64,000 bases of DNA from Bacteroides thetaiotaomicron VPI-5482 (lineage in GTDB: Bacteria; Bacteroidota; Bacteroidia; Bacteroidales; Bacteroidaceae): NCBI RefSeq assembly GCF_000011065.1, contig NC_004663.1, positions 5,704,001-5,768,000 of the forward strand, given 5' to 3'. A model generated the notes under the pieces. That model saw only the letters and a program-made list of their open reading frames with translations, did no database searches and was not told the origin of the DNA. Shown one piece after another: positions 9,764-17,236 of this stretch. Made by a program: the position numbers and the translations under genes. The first letter of the stretch is position 1. Each line of letters begins with the position of its first letter.

Positions 9764-9771
9764 CAAATGTA
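9764..9771 (-). promoter_or_regulatory. Promoter -7 element (TACATTTG) of the GH20 gene
   Basis: A TAnnTTTG match on the minus strand, 39 bases upstream of the chosen ATG at 9724. It supports that start over the longer frame beginning at 9829, which would lie upstream of the promoter. Confidence 0.6.
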
Positions 9772-9802
9772 CTTGTTTAATTGGTAAGTTCCAACAGTAT
9801 AG

Positions 9803-9835
9803 AAATAAAAAAGCCGATGTGACGAACATCGGCTT
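9803..9835 (-). terminator. Terminator after the Crp/Fnr gene
   Basis: The minus strand reads AAGCCGATGT, a 5-base loop, ACATCGGCTT and then a T-run. This is a 10-bp perfect stem 46 bases after the Crp/Fnr stop codon. Confidence 0.85.
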
Positions 9836-9881
9836 CCAGTTAAAGTTTCAGATCACTTTTTATGATCGTATAAGGTCTGTA

Positions 9882-10583
9882 TTATCCTATCTTGCTTATT
9901 TTCTTGAGTTTTTCTTCTTCGATGATCTTGATCTTTCTTCCGTCAATGGTGATCAGACGTTCCGTAGCGAACTGTGATAAGGTACGGATGGCGTTCGAGG
10001 TGGTCATGTTCGACAGATTTGCCAGGTCTTCACGGGAAAGATAAATACTCAATGTCGATCCGTCTTCTTCCAGTCCATAGCTCTCTTTGAGGAAAATCAG
10101 CGATTCTGCCAGACGTCCACGGATATGTTTCTGTGTCAGGCTGACGGTACGTTCGTCGGAAATGCCGAGATCGATAGAAAGCTGGCGGATAAAAAACATG
10201 GCTAAATCGTTGTTTTGAGCGACCAGCGTGGTGATGGCAGTCATGGGGATGAGACAGATAACAGAAGGTTCGAAAGCGGCGGCGGCAGTTACGAAGTCTT
10301 CCTTTGCGAAGTATGCACGGTACGCAAAGTATTCCCGCTGTTTAATCATGCGGATAATCTGACTTCTACCTCCTACACCATCTTTGAAGATTTTGACTTT
10401 GCCGGTAATGAGGCACATCAAATGAGAGGGAGTCTCCCCTTCGCAGTAGATGGTTTCGTTCTTTTTGTAGGTCTGTATCGTATAATTGTTCATCAGAAAC
10501 TCCCTTTGTTCGTTATTCAAAGGAGCTAACAAATCGGATAATGGTTCCGAAATATCGATGTCTGACATGTTCATTTTTACCAT
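9882..10583 (-). CDS. Crp/Fnr-family transcriptional regulator
   Basis: A 233-residue regulator with an N-terminal cyclic-nucleotide-binding-type beta barrel (about 20-130, with the IYCEGETPSHLMCLITGKVKIF stretch in parts) and a C-terminal helix-turn-helix (about 160-215, LSREDLANLSNMTTSNAIRT). No Cys cluster of the Fnr iron-sulfur type is seen, and the ligand is unknown. Start codons at 10583, 10574 and 10568 are all possible; 10583 is kept because a TACTTTTG element lies 28 bases upstream. It is a single gene between its own promoter and terminator, next to glnN, but no link in function can be read from the sequence. Confidence 0.88.
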   Translation of the reverse strand: MVKMNMSDIDISEPLSDLLAPLNNEQREFLMNNYTIQTYKKNETIYCEGETPSHLMCLITGKVKIFKDGVGGRSQIIRMIKQREYFAYRAYFAKEDFVTAAAAFEPSVICLIPMTAITTLVAQNNDLAMFFIRQLSIDLGISDERTVSLTQKHIRGRLAESLIFLKESYGLEEDGSTLSIYLSREDLANLSNMTTSNAIRTLSQFATERLITIDGRKIKIIEEEKLKKISKIG

Positions 10584-10611
10584 GGGTGCTACAAAACTGT
10601 GTTATACAGCA

Positions 10612-10619
10612 CAAAAGTA
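10612..10619 (-). promoter_or_regulatory. Promoter -7 element (TACTTTTG) of the Crp/Fnr gene
   Basis: A TAnnTTTG match 28 bases before the ATG. Just downstream lies the small dyad CTGT-N5-ACAG (10596-10608 region), a possible autoregulatory site. The evidence for that site is weak. Confidence 0.5.
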
Positions 10620-10644
10620 GAAAGAAAAAATGAGAAAATGAACG

Positions 10645-10690
10645 AATCTATAAAAAGATTGCACAAAAGTAGGTTCTTTCGTGCAATCTT
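10645..10690 (-). terminator. Terminator after glnN
   Basis: On the minus strand AAGATTGCAC pairs with GTGCAATCTT (10-bp stem, 10655-10664 with 10681-10690), followed by TTTTTATAG. It starts 10 bases after the glnN stop. Confidence 0.85.
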
Positions 10691-10700
10691 CAGGAGTTTT

Positions 10701-12890
10701 TTATTTGGTGAACAAGAGTTCCCTATACTTGGGCAGCGGCCATATTTCGTCGTCTACCTCCATCTCCAGATGGTCGATATGATCGCGGATTTTATCGAGG
10801 TAAGGACGCACTTTTTCTTCGTATTCGAATGCCCTCTCTTTGTAGTTATCTTTGTGATTGGCTACTTTTCGGGCTTCGGTCATTTCGCGTACCAGTACTT
10901 TGATGGAAGTCACCCGGTGCGAGATTTCACGAATCAGTTCTTTGCGGTCAGCGCTCAATACTTCGTATTCTTCCGGAGAGAAGATTTCTTTCATTTTGCA
11001 CAGATTCTCTAGCAGCCGGTTCTGGTAGGTGACAGCCGTCGGCACGATGTGGTTGATGGCGAGGTCGCCCAATACACGCCCCTCGATCTGTACCTTCATG
11101 GTGTATTTTTCCAGTTCTACTTCGAGACGGCTGTTCAGTTCGGTTTCGTTGAAGATGCGTTCGCCGATCAGTACCGATTTCGACTGGTTGTCTACGTAGT
11201 GCATCAGCGCTTCCGGCACGTGGCAGATGTTGGTCAGTCCGCGGCGGGCAGCTTCCTGTCTCCATTCTTCGGAGTAACCGTCGCCTTCAAAGCGGATGGC
11301 TTCGGAAGCGATGATGGTTTCTTTCAGCAGGCGGAAGATAGCTTCGTCTTTGCCCACTCCTTCTTCCATCAGTTTCTCCACTGATGCGCGGAATTCGTTC
11401 AACTGGTTGGCCATGGCGGCGTTGATGGCGATCATGGCGGCGGCACAGTTGGAAGAAGAGCCGGCGGCACGGAACTCAAAGCGGTTTCCGGTGAAGGCAA
11501 AAGGAGAAGTACGGTTGCGGTCGGTAGTATCGAGCAGGATTTCCGGGATACGTCCGATTCCCAGTTTCAGCGTAGTCTTTTCTTCCGGTGTCATTTTCTC
11601 ATTTCCTACCTGGCGTACGATTTCGTCGAGGGTTGCCGAGAGTTGTGAACCGAGGAAGCAGGAGAGGATGGCGGGAGGAGCTTCGTTCGCTCCCAGACGG
11701 TAGCTGTTGCTGGCACTCATGATGGAGGCACGCAGCAGGTCCTGGTTCTTGTATACCATCATCAGTACGTTTACCAGGAAAGTAAGGAACAGCATATTGC
11801 CTTTCGGGTTCTTTCCGGGGGCAAACAGGTTGATGCCGGTGTCGGTGCAGAGCGACCAGTTATTATGTTTGCCGGAGCCGTTAACGCTGCTATATGGTTT
11901 TTCGTGCAGCAATACATTGAAGTGATGCTTGCGTGCGATACGCTTCATCAAGTCCATGACAAGCTGGTTGTGGTCGTTTGCCAGGTTGCAGTTTTCGAAG
12001 ATGGGAGCCAGCTCGAACTGGTTGGGAGCTACTTCGTTGTGACGGGTCTTGGCAGGGATGCCCAGTTTGTGACATTCGATTTCGAGTTCCTTCATAAATG
12101 CGGTGACACGTGGAGGAATGGAGCCGAAATAGTGGTCTTCCAACTGTTGGTCTTTGGCGGAAGAGTGTCCCATCAAGGTACGTCCGGTCAGACAAAGGTC
12201 GGGACGTGCATTATATAAGGAGGAGTCTACGAGGAAATATTCCTGTTCCCATCCTAAGTTGGTAAAGACGCGTGTTACGTTCTTGTCGAATAGCTGGCAA
12301 ACCTCCGTAGCAGCTTTGTCTACAGCAGCAAGTGCTTTCAGAAGCGGAGTCTTGTAATCCAGCGCTTCGCCTGTGTAAGAGATAAAGATCGTAGGGATAC
12401 AGAGCGTGGTATCTACTACGAATGCCGGAGAAGAAACGTCCCATGCGGTATATCCGCGAGCTTCGAATGTATTACGGATACCGCCATTGGGGAAAGAAGA
12501 AGCGTCCGGTTCTTGCTGAATCAGCAGTTTTCCGGAGAATCGTTCAATGACTCCGCCGTCTTCGCCGAATTCGATAAAGCCGTCATGCTTTTCGGCGGTT
12601 CCGTCTGTCAGAGGCTGAAACCAGTGTGTGTAGTGGGTGACGTTGAGCGACTTGGCCCAGCTCTTCATGCCGTTGGCAATCAGGTCGGCTATTTCACGGC
12701 TGATCGGTGTACCTTTTTCGATTGCATCGGTAACAGCCTTATAGGCTTCCTTCGGAAGATACTCCTGCATCTTCTTGCGGTCGAATACGTGGCTACCATA
12801 ATAATCAGAGAGTTTGTTGGAAGGGGCAGTAACTTCCAGCGGCTTCCGGTTGGAAAGTTCTTGTAATGCGTAAAATCTCATTTTTGACAT
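10701..12890 (-). CDS. glnN: Glutamine synthetase type III
   Basis: Makes glutamine from glutamate, ammonia and ATP. The 729-residue product is the large GSIII type first known from Bacteroides, with the diagnostic GIPAKTRHNEVAPNQFELAP stretch and the KHNNWSL nucleotide-binding region. The ATG at 12890 (MSKMRFYALQEL) is chosen over one 11 codons upstream: it gives the usual family length and is preceded by a purine-rich AAGAAGA. A TATTTTTG promoter element and a three-copy motif lie just upstream, which suggests regulated expression, probably by nitrogen status. It is a single-gene unit closed by a terminator. Confidence 0.96.
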   Translation of the reverse strand: MSKMRFYALQELSNRKPLEVTAPSNKLSDYYGSHVFDRKKMQEYLPKEAYKAVTDAIEKGTPISREIADLIANGMKSWAKSLNVTHYTHWFQPLTDGTAEKHDGFIEFGEDGGVIERFSGKLLIQQEPDASSFPNGGIRNTFEARGYTAWDVSSPAFVVDTTLCIPTIFISYTGEALDYKTPLLKALAAVDKAATEVCQLFDKNVTRVFTNLGWEQEYFLVDSSLYNARPDLCLTGRTLMGHSSAKDQQLEDHYFGSIPPRVTAFMKELEIECHKLGIPAKTRHNEVAPNQFELAPIFENCNLANDHNQLVMDLMKRIARKHHFNVLLHEKPYSSVNGSGKHNNWSLCTDTGINLFAPGKNPKGNMLFLTFLVNVLMMVYKNQDLLRASIMSASNSYRLGANEAPPAILSCFLGSQLSATLDEIVRQVGNEKMTPEEKTTLKLGIGRIPEILLDTTDRNRTSPFAFTGNRFEFRAAGSSSNCAAAMIAINAAMANQLNEFRASVEKLMEEGVGKDEAIFRLLKETIIASEAIRFEGDGYSEEWRQEAARRGLTNICHVPEALMHYVDNQSKSVLIGERIFNETELNSRLEVELEKYTMKVQIEGRVLGDLAINHIVPTAVTYQNRLLENLCKMKEIFSPEEYEVLSADRKELIREISHRVTSIKVLVREMTEARKVANHKDNYKERAFEYEEKVRPYLDKIRDHIDHLEMEVDDEIWPLPKYRELLFTK

Positions 12891-12920
12891 AAATCGTCTT
12901 CTTTTTATCGGTTGATGGCG

Positions 12921-12928
12921 CAAAAATA
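12921..12928 (-). promoter_or_regulatory. Promoter -7 element (TATTTTTG) of glnN
   Basis: A TAnnTTTG match 30 bases before the glnN ATG. The repeated motif at 12926-13006 abuts it and covers the expected -33 region. Confidence 0.6.
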
Positions 12929-13006
12929 TATGTTTTTTCTGAAAGTACCCCTATTTTAAAGGGGGTATTTTCGGAAAATGATATATTTTTCTGAAGAATA
13001 CCCCCT
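12926..13006 (-). promoter_or_regulatory. Three-copy repeated motif upstream of glnN (putative operator)
   Basis: On the plus strand a motif of about 26 bases (ATATATnTTTTTCTGAA then AnTACCCCT) occurs at 12926-12952 and again at 12981-13006. A third copy in inverted orientation lies between and overlaps them (12960-12986, AGGGGGTATTTTCGGAAAAT). All copies sit directly upstream of, or over, the glnN promoter. The arrangement is typical of a multi-site operator, but it could also fold as RNA if transcription starts further upstream. The binding protein is unknown. Confidence 0.6.
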
Positions 13007-13072
13007 CCTTATAGGATTGATTCGTCTCTGAATCACCTTTTGTCCATCACGGCACTTTTTGATTATAACCGA

Positions 13073-13273
13073 TTAAGAGATGGATTCCAGTATTTCCTGC
13101 TGTCCGTCCTTGTTTTTCTGTCGGTCGATTTCTGCAGCCATCTGTTTGACTAGTATTTCTACCTGCATATAATGCTTGTTTATGTTTCTGTATAGCAGCT
13201 TCATTGTAGTACTGTCCATAGCCATTTGGGTGAGGAACTGTAAATGTTTTCCCATCGAGGCGTTCATTTGCAT
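13073..13273 (-). CDS. Small hypothetical protein (66 aa)
   Basis: A 66-residue, mostly helical, Met- and Gln-rich protein (MQMNASMGKHLQFLTQMAMD at its N terminus) with no signal peptide, membrane segment or known domain. Codon use looks like that of neighbouring genes. There is no clear ribosome-binding site before the ATG at 13273, and internal ATGs at codons 3 and 7 are also possible starts. It stands alone upstream of glnN on the same strand. It may be real, but the case rests only on the open frame and its composition. Confidence 0.4.
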   Translation of the reverse strand: MQMNASMGKHLQFLTQMAMDSTTMKLLYRNINKHYMQVEILVKQMAAEIDRQKNKDGQQEILESIS

Positions 13274-13331
13274 ATGCGTTTTTTTATCCTATACTAAATT
13301 TAGTCCCGGCTTGTGCAATAAATAATACTTT

Positions 13332-13453
13332 GGAGTGCATAAATTAATTCGTCCGCCTATAGCCGGATGCAAGTTTGCCTATAGTCGACGTTGCGTTTGC
13401 CTATAGGCGGACGAAACGTTGCCTATAGCCGGACGAATTAATTCATGCACTCG
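13332..13453. repeat. 22-bp-period palindromic array (GCCTATAG units) with flanking inverted repeat
   Basis: GCCTATAG occurs at 13355, 13377, 13399 and 13421, exactly 22 bases apart. The units share the core TGCCTATAGnCGGACG. The outer two are part of a 30-bp inverted repeat (13332-13362 with 13421-13453, two mismatches, GAGTGCAT at the ends and AATTAATTC inside). The array lies in the 400-base gap between the small minus-strand gene and the DUF5686 gene. Confidence 0.85.
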
Positions 13454-13639
13454 AAGATATTATTTTTTATAGAGAAAATGTTTATTGTATTCTACTGTAA
13501 TGATTGAAGAAATTGGGAAGTGGATTTAATAAGTAGAAAAATGTCCATGAAAACTGATATGATGCGTGGCATTGAGAAAGGATTTTCCTTGCTAACGCTT
13601 TTTTGCAGCTTAATTCCCTTGCTTTTCGATATTCTTTTT

Positions 13640-13647
13640 TATATTTG
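13640..13647 (+). promoter_or_regulatory. Promoter -7 element (TATATTTG) of the DUF5686 gene
   Basis: An exact TAnnTTTG match with CTTG 18 bases upstream as a -33 box. It lies 28 bases before the TTG start at 13675 and downstream of an in-frame ATG at 13603, so it decides the start. Confidence 0.7.
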
Positions 13648-13674
13648 CCTACAATAAACAAGGAGATACGACGA

Positions 13675-15861
13675 TTGAAATATAAGATATTGATAGGATG
13701 TATGTTGTGCTTGTTCTCTTTTATTCCGAAGGGGGCAGCCAATCTTGTTCTTAATCCTTATACAAGTCAGGAGATATCTGCTGATTCCATCATTGAGCGT
13801 GTCATGACTTTTGCTCCCTCTTATGAAAGTATAGTGAGCGACTATCGCGCGAACCTATATATAAAGGGTAAGATGAATATTCAGAAGAAGAATTTTATCC
13901 TCCGGTACGTTCCTTCGATGTTTCGCTTGCAGAAGGGGGTACGTGAATACTTGCTCGAAACGTATAGTGACCTGCATTATACAGCTCCCAATATCTATGA
14001 CCAGAAAGTTAAGGCATCACAAGGCACTGTGAGAGGAAACAGGGGACTGCCGGGATTACTTGAATATTTTAGTGTCAATATCTACTCATCTTCTCTTCTG
14101 AATGACGAACGCTTGCTGTCTCCGCTTGCCAAGAACGGGCAGAAATACTACAAATACCGGATAGACAGTGTGATGGGCGATCCCAATAATCTCGACTACC
14201 GGATACGTTTCATTCCCCGTACCAAGAGCGACCAGCTGGTGGGCGGCTATATGATTGTCAGCAGCAATGTATGGAGCGTGCGTGAAATCCGTTTTTCGGG
14301 GCGGTCGGAACTGATTACGTTTACTTGCTGGATCAAGATGGGGGAAGTAGGAAAGAAAGATGAATTTCTCCCGATACGTTATGACGTGGAGGCCCTTTTT
14401 AAGTTCCTGGGAAATAAGGTGGACGGCAATTATACCGCCTCGCTGGACTATAAATCGATAGAACTGAAAGAAAGAAAGGTTCGGAAGAAAGAGAAGAAAA
14501 AGTATAATCTGTCGGAATCATTCTCCTTGCAGTGCGATACGAATGCCTATAAAACAGATGCGTCCACGTTCGGCGTGCTACGCCCCATCCCTTTGAGTGA
14601 AGGAGAAAAGCAACTTTACAAAGATTATACATACAGGCGGGATACCGTGTCGGTGCAACAGAAAACCAAGAGTCAGGCTTTCTGGGGAACGATGGGCGAC
14701 CTGATGGTGGAAGATTATAAATTCAACCTGTCCAATATCGGAAGTGTCCGCTTCTCGCCGTTTATCAATCCGCTTTTGTTCAGTTATAGCGGAAGCAACG
14801 GATTGTCGTACCGGCAGGACTTCCGTTACAATCGGATTTTCAGAGGTGACAAGTGGCTCCGCATCGTGCCCAAACTGGGTTATAACTTTACACGGAAAGA
14901 GTTCTACTGGTCGTTGAATGCCGACTTTGAGTACTGGCCGCAAAAACGGGGCTTTTTCCGGCTGAGTGTGGGTAATGGTAACCGCATCTATAGCAGCAAG
15001 ATGCTGGACGAACTGAAAGCGATGCCGGACAGTATCTTTAATTTCGACCTCATCCATCTGGATTATTTCAAGGACTTGTATTTCAACTTCCGGCATAGTT
15101 TTGAAATTACCAACGGACTGGATATCAGCCTCGGTTTCTCGGCACACAAGAGAACAGCCGTCGAGAAATCCCGTTTTGTGATTACGGGTGACTATCCGAT
15201 GCCTCCGCCGGAATTTATGGAACGCTTCAGAAATACCTATATCAGCTTTGCCCCGCGCATCCGGGTGGAATGGACTCCGGCGCTTTATTATTATATGAAC
15301 GGAAAGCGTAAGATCAATCTCCGTTCTGACTATCCGACATTTTCGGTGGACTATGAACGGGGGATAGAAGGAGTATTCAAAAGTACCGGAGAATATGAAC
15401 GGATAGAATTCGATCTTCAACATAAGATTCAGCTGGGACTGATGCGAAATATTTATTATCGTTTCGGCTTCGGGGCATTTACCAATCAGGATGAACTGTA
15501 CTTTGTGGACTTTGCCAATTTTGCCCGTCATAATCTGCCGGTAGGGTGGAATGATGAAATCGGCGGTGTGTTTCAAGTGCTCGACGGACGTTGGTATAAC
15601 TCCTCCCGCCGCTATGTACGCGGACATTTCACTTATGAGGCCCCTTTCCTCATTCTCCGGCATTTGATGAAATATACCCGCTATGTGCAGAACGAACGTC
15701 TTTATATCAGTGCGCTCTCTATGCCGCACCTTCAGCCTTACCTTGAAGTGGGCTACGGCATCGGTACGCACGTCTTTGATGTGGGAGTATTCGTCAGCAG
15801 TGAGAACTGGAAATTCAGCGGGATCGGATGTAAATTTACTTTCGAGTTGTTCAACCGATAG
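13675..15861 (+). CDS. DUF5686 family outer-membrane protein
   Basis: A 728-residue member of DUF5686, a Bacteroidetes family with an N-terminal periplasmic region and a C-terminal beta barrel rich in aromatic residues. The protein ends in Phe-Glu-Leu-Phe-Asn-Arg, consistent with a barrel-terminal strand. The start is a TTG at 13675, since it is preceded by AAGGAGAT and directly gives a signal peptide (MKYKILIGCMLCLFSF). The in-frame ATG at 13603 lies upstream of the promoter. Unlike many family members it lacks the N-terminal carboxypeptidase-D-like domain. Its function is unknown; such proteins are exported and probably sit in the outer membrane. Confidence 0.85.
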   Translation: MKYKILIGCMLCLFSFIPKGAANLVLNPYTSQEISADSIIERVMTFAPSYESIVSDYRANLYIKGKMNIQKKNFILRYVPSMFRLQKGVREYLLETYSDLHYTAPNIYDQKVKASQGTVRGNRGLPGLLEYFSVNIYSSSLLNDERLLSPLAKNGQKYYKYRIDSVMGDPNNLDYRIRFIPRTKSDQLVGGYMIVSSNVWSVREIRFSGRSELITFTCWIKMGEVGKKDEFLPIRYDVEALFKFLGNKVDGNYTASLDYKSIELKERKVRKKEKKKYNLSESFSLQCDTNAYKTDASTFGVLRPIPLSEGEKQLYKDYTYRRDTVSVQQKTKSQAFWGTMGDLMVEDYKFNLSNIGSVRFSPFINPLLFSYSGSNGLSYRQDFRYNRIFRGDKWLRIVPKLGYNFTRKEFYWSLNADFEYWPQKRGFFRLSVGNGNRIYSSKMLDELKAMPDSIFNFDLIHLDYFKDLYFNFRHSFEITNGLDISLGFSAHKRTAVEKSRFVITGDYPMPPPEFMERFRNTYISFAPRIRVEWTPALYYYMNGKRKINLRSDYPTFSVDYERGIEGVFKSTGEYERIEFDLQHKIQLGLMRNIYYRFGFGAFTNQDELYFVDFANFARHNLPVGWNDEIGGVFQVLDGRWYNSSRRYVRGHFTYEAPFLILRHLMKYTRYVQNERLYISALSMPHLQPYLEVGYGIGTHVFDVGVFVSSENWKFSGIGCKFTFELFNR

Positions 15862-15900
15862 TTTTTCTTTGTAATAATTGCATAATGTGTATAAAATACA

Positions 15901-15908
15901 TATCTTTG
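15901..15908 (+). promoter_or_regulatory. Promoter (TATCTTTG) of the retron-like RNA and RT
   Basis: An exact TAnnTTTG match with ATTG 20 bases upstream (15877-15880) as a -33 box. Transcription would start close to 15913, the 5' end of the a1 arm of the predicted RNA. Confidence 0.7.
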
Positions 15909-15912
15909 TAAG

Positions 15913-16038
15913 GAAGAGGATGAGGAAAAATTTAGCAGATAAGAGGTGTAGTCGCCTCGCAGGCACAGGTGTTTTCCTAGAAAATAAATACCTAGGTATA
16001 AATACCTAAATTTATTTTAGTAAAATCTCGTCCTCTTC
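15913..16038 (+). ncRNA. Candidate retron msr-msd RNA
   Basis: The 205-base gap before the RT contains the parts expected of a retron RNA. The 5' arm a1 GAAGAGGATGAG (15913-15924) pairs over 12 bases, with one G-U, to the 3' arm a2 CTCGTCCTCTTC (16027-16038). Between them lie a hairpin GAGGTG-TAGT-CGCCTC (15943-15958), fitting msr, and a second hairpin whose outer stem AAAATAAAT/ATTTATTTT (15981-15989 with 16010-16018) encloses TAGGTA-TAAA-TACCTA, fitting a short msd. A promoter sits at the right distance, and the RT starts 28 bases after a2. No branching guanosine can be proven from the sequence; the G residues at the start of a1 or just after it are candidates. Confidence 0.65.
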
Positions 16039-16066
16039 TTCTCCTTTTTATATATGCAACAACAAG

Positions 16067-17200
16067 ATGGACGGAATTTTAATTACGATACTTATTGTTA
16101 CCGGTTTTCTGATTTATAAATTGATTTCTTCGAGCCGGAAACAGGAAGGATACAAGAGATGGAAAGCAACAGGCAGCGGTAATACTACTAACGAAGAGAC
16201 TTCCAAAAACAAATGGGAACATGGAGCCTGGCTCAGGCATGCTCTAGGAGTAGTCACTCCTAAAACGAGAACATGTCCTGTATTTGATGAAGAGGCGGTG
16301 GTGTGGTGTGCCAATCTGTTGGGAATAGAGGTGATGAGGCTGAAAGAGATACTGCAGGATGTCTCTTCTCATTATCGGGAGTTCTGGATCAGAAAGCGGA
16401 GAGGGGGATACCGCATGATCTCTGCTCCGGACAAGGAACTGAAAGCCATTCAAGATACTATTTATCACCGTATATTACTGTCTGTAAATGTGCATCCTGC
16501 CGCTACGGGATTCCGGCGTCAGCATTCCATCGTCGATAACGTCCGTCCCCATTTGGGAAAACGCTATGTCTTGAAGACGGACATCCACGATTTCTTTATT
16601 TCCATACGCAGTCCGAGGGTGAAGAAGACTTTCGAAAAGATCGGTTATCCGAAGAATATATCGAAAGTGCTGGGCGAGTTGTGTTGTATGCGCCGGCATT
16701 TGCCGCAAGGAGCGTCTACCAGTCCGGTGCTGAGCAACATCATCGCTTATGAGATGGACCGGAAACTGGCGGCGATGGCGGAAGAATTCGGGCTGACTTA
16801 CAGTCGTTATGCCGACGACCTTACCTTTTCGGGCGATGTCTTTCCGAAAGATCAGGTGCTTGCCCGGGTCAAGGAAATCATCAGGGAAGAGAAGTTTGAA
16901 CCGAATCATCAGAAAACCCGTTTTCTGAATGAGTATGACAGGAAGATAATCACGGGCGTATCCGTCAGCTCCGGTGTGAAGCTGACCATTCCTAAAGCCC
17001 GAAAGAGAGAGATTCGCAAGAATGTCTATTTCATTCTGACGAAGGGACTGGCGGAACATCAACGCAGAATCGGTTCCCATGATCCTGCCTATCTGAAACG
17101 GTTGATAGGATCGCTTTGTTATTGGCGTTCCATAGAACCGGATAACACGTATGTATCCGATTCTATCGCTACTCTGAAACGTCTGCAGAATGGTTCTTGA
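16067..17200 (+). CDS. Retron-type reverse transcriptase with N-terminal membrane segment
   Basis: A 377-residue RNA-directed DNA polymerase. Residues 4-22 form a single hydrophobic helix (ILITILIVTGFLIYKLI). A charged linker follows, then the RT fingers and palm: YRMISAPDKELK, GFRRQHSIVDN, motif A KTDIHDFF (Asp172), LPQGASTSPVLSN and YADD (248-251). NVRPH (158-162) and ITG (295-297) sit where retron RTs have NAxxH and VTG, each with one conservative change. There is no maturase, HNH or Avd partner, so group II intron or DGR origins are unlikely. It begins just after the candidate msr-msd RNA. No effector gene follows on the same strand; the next gene is convergent, 36 bases away. Confidence 0.88.
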   Translation: MDGILITILIVTGFLIYKLISSSRKQEGYKRWKATGSGNTTNEETSKNKWEHGAWLRHALGVVTPKTRTCPVFDEEAVVWCANLLGIEVMRLKEILQDVSSHYREFWIRKRRGGYRMISAPDKELKAIQDTIYHRILLSVNVHPAATGFRRQHSIVDNVRPHLGKRYVLKTDIHDFFISIRSPRVKKTFEKIGYPKNISKVLGELCCMRRHLPQGASTSPVLSNIIAYEMDRKLAAMAEEFGLTYSRYADDLTFSGDVFPKDQVLARVKEIIREEKFEPNHQKTRFLNEYDRKIITGVSVSSGVKLTIPKARKREIRKNVYFILTKGLAEHQRRIGSHDPAYLKRLIGSLCYWRSIEPDNTYVSDSIATLKRLQNGS

Positions 17201-17236
17201 CGGATGGCGGTGGCTGTTTGTGCCTGCCGTTCCGTA

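Noticed and set aside
10655..10690. TACTTTTG promoter match within the inverted repeat after glnN
   Set aside because: The match falls inside the arm and loop of a convincing terminator, and no gene starts downstream of it on that strand before the GSIII end.
14578..15966. A 462-codon open frame on the minus strand across the DUF5686 gene
   Set aside because: It is antisense to a well-supported beta-barrel gene, has no leader, ribosome site or recognisable domain, and reflects the codon bias of the true gene.
16067..17200. Diversity-generating retroelement or group II intron RT
   Set aside because: No template/variable repeat pair, Avd gene or target gene is visible, and there is no maturase or HNH domain or intron RNA boundary. 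The motifs and upstream RNA fit a retron better.
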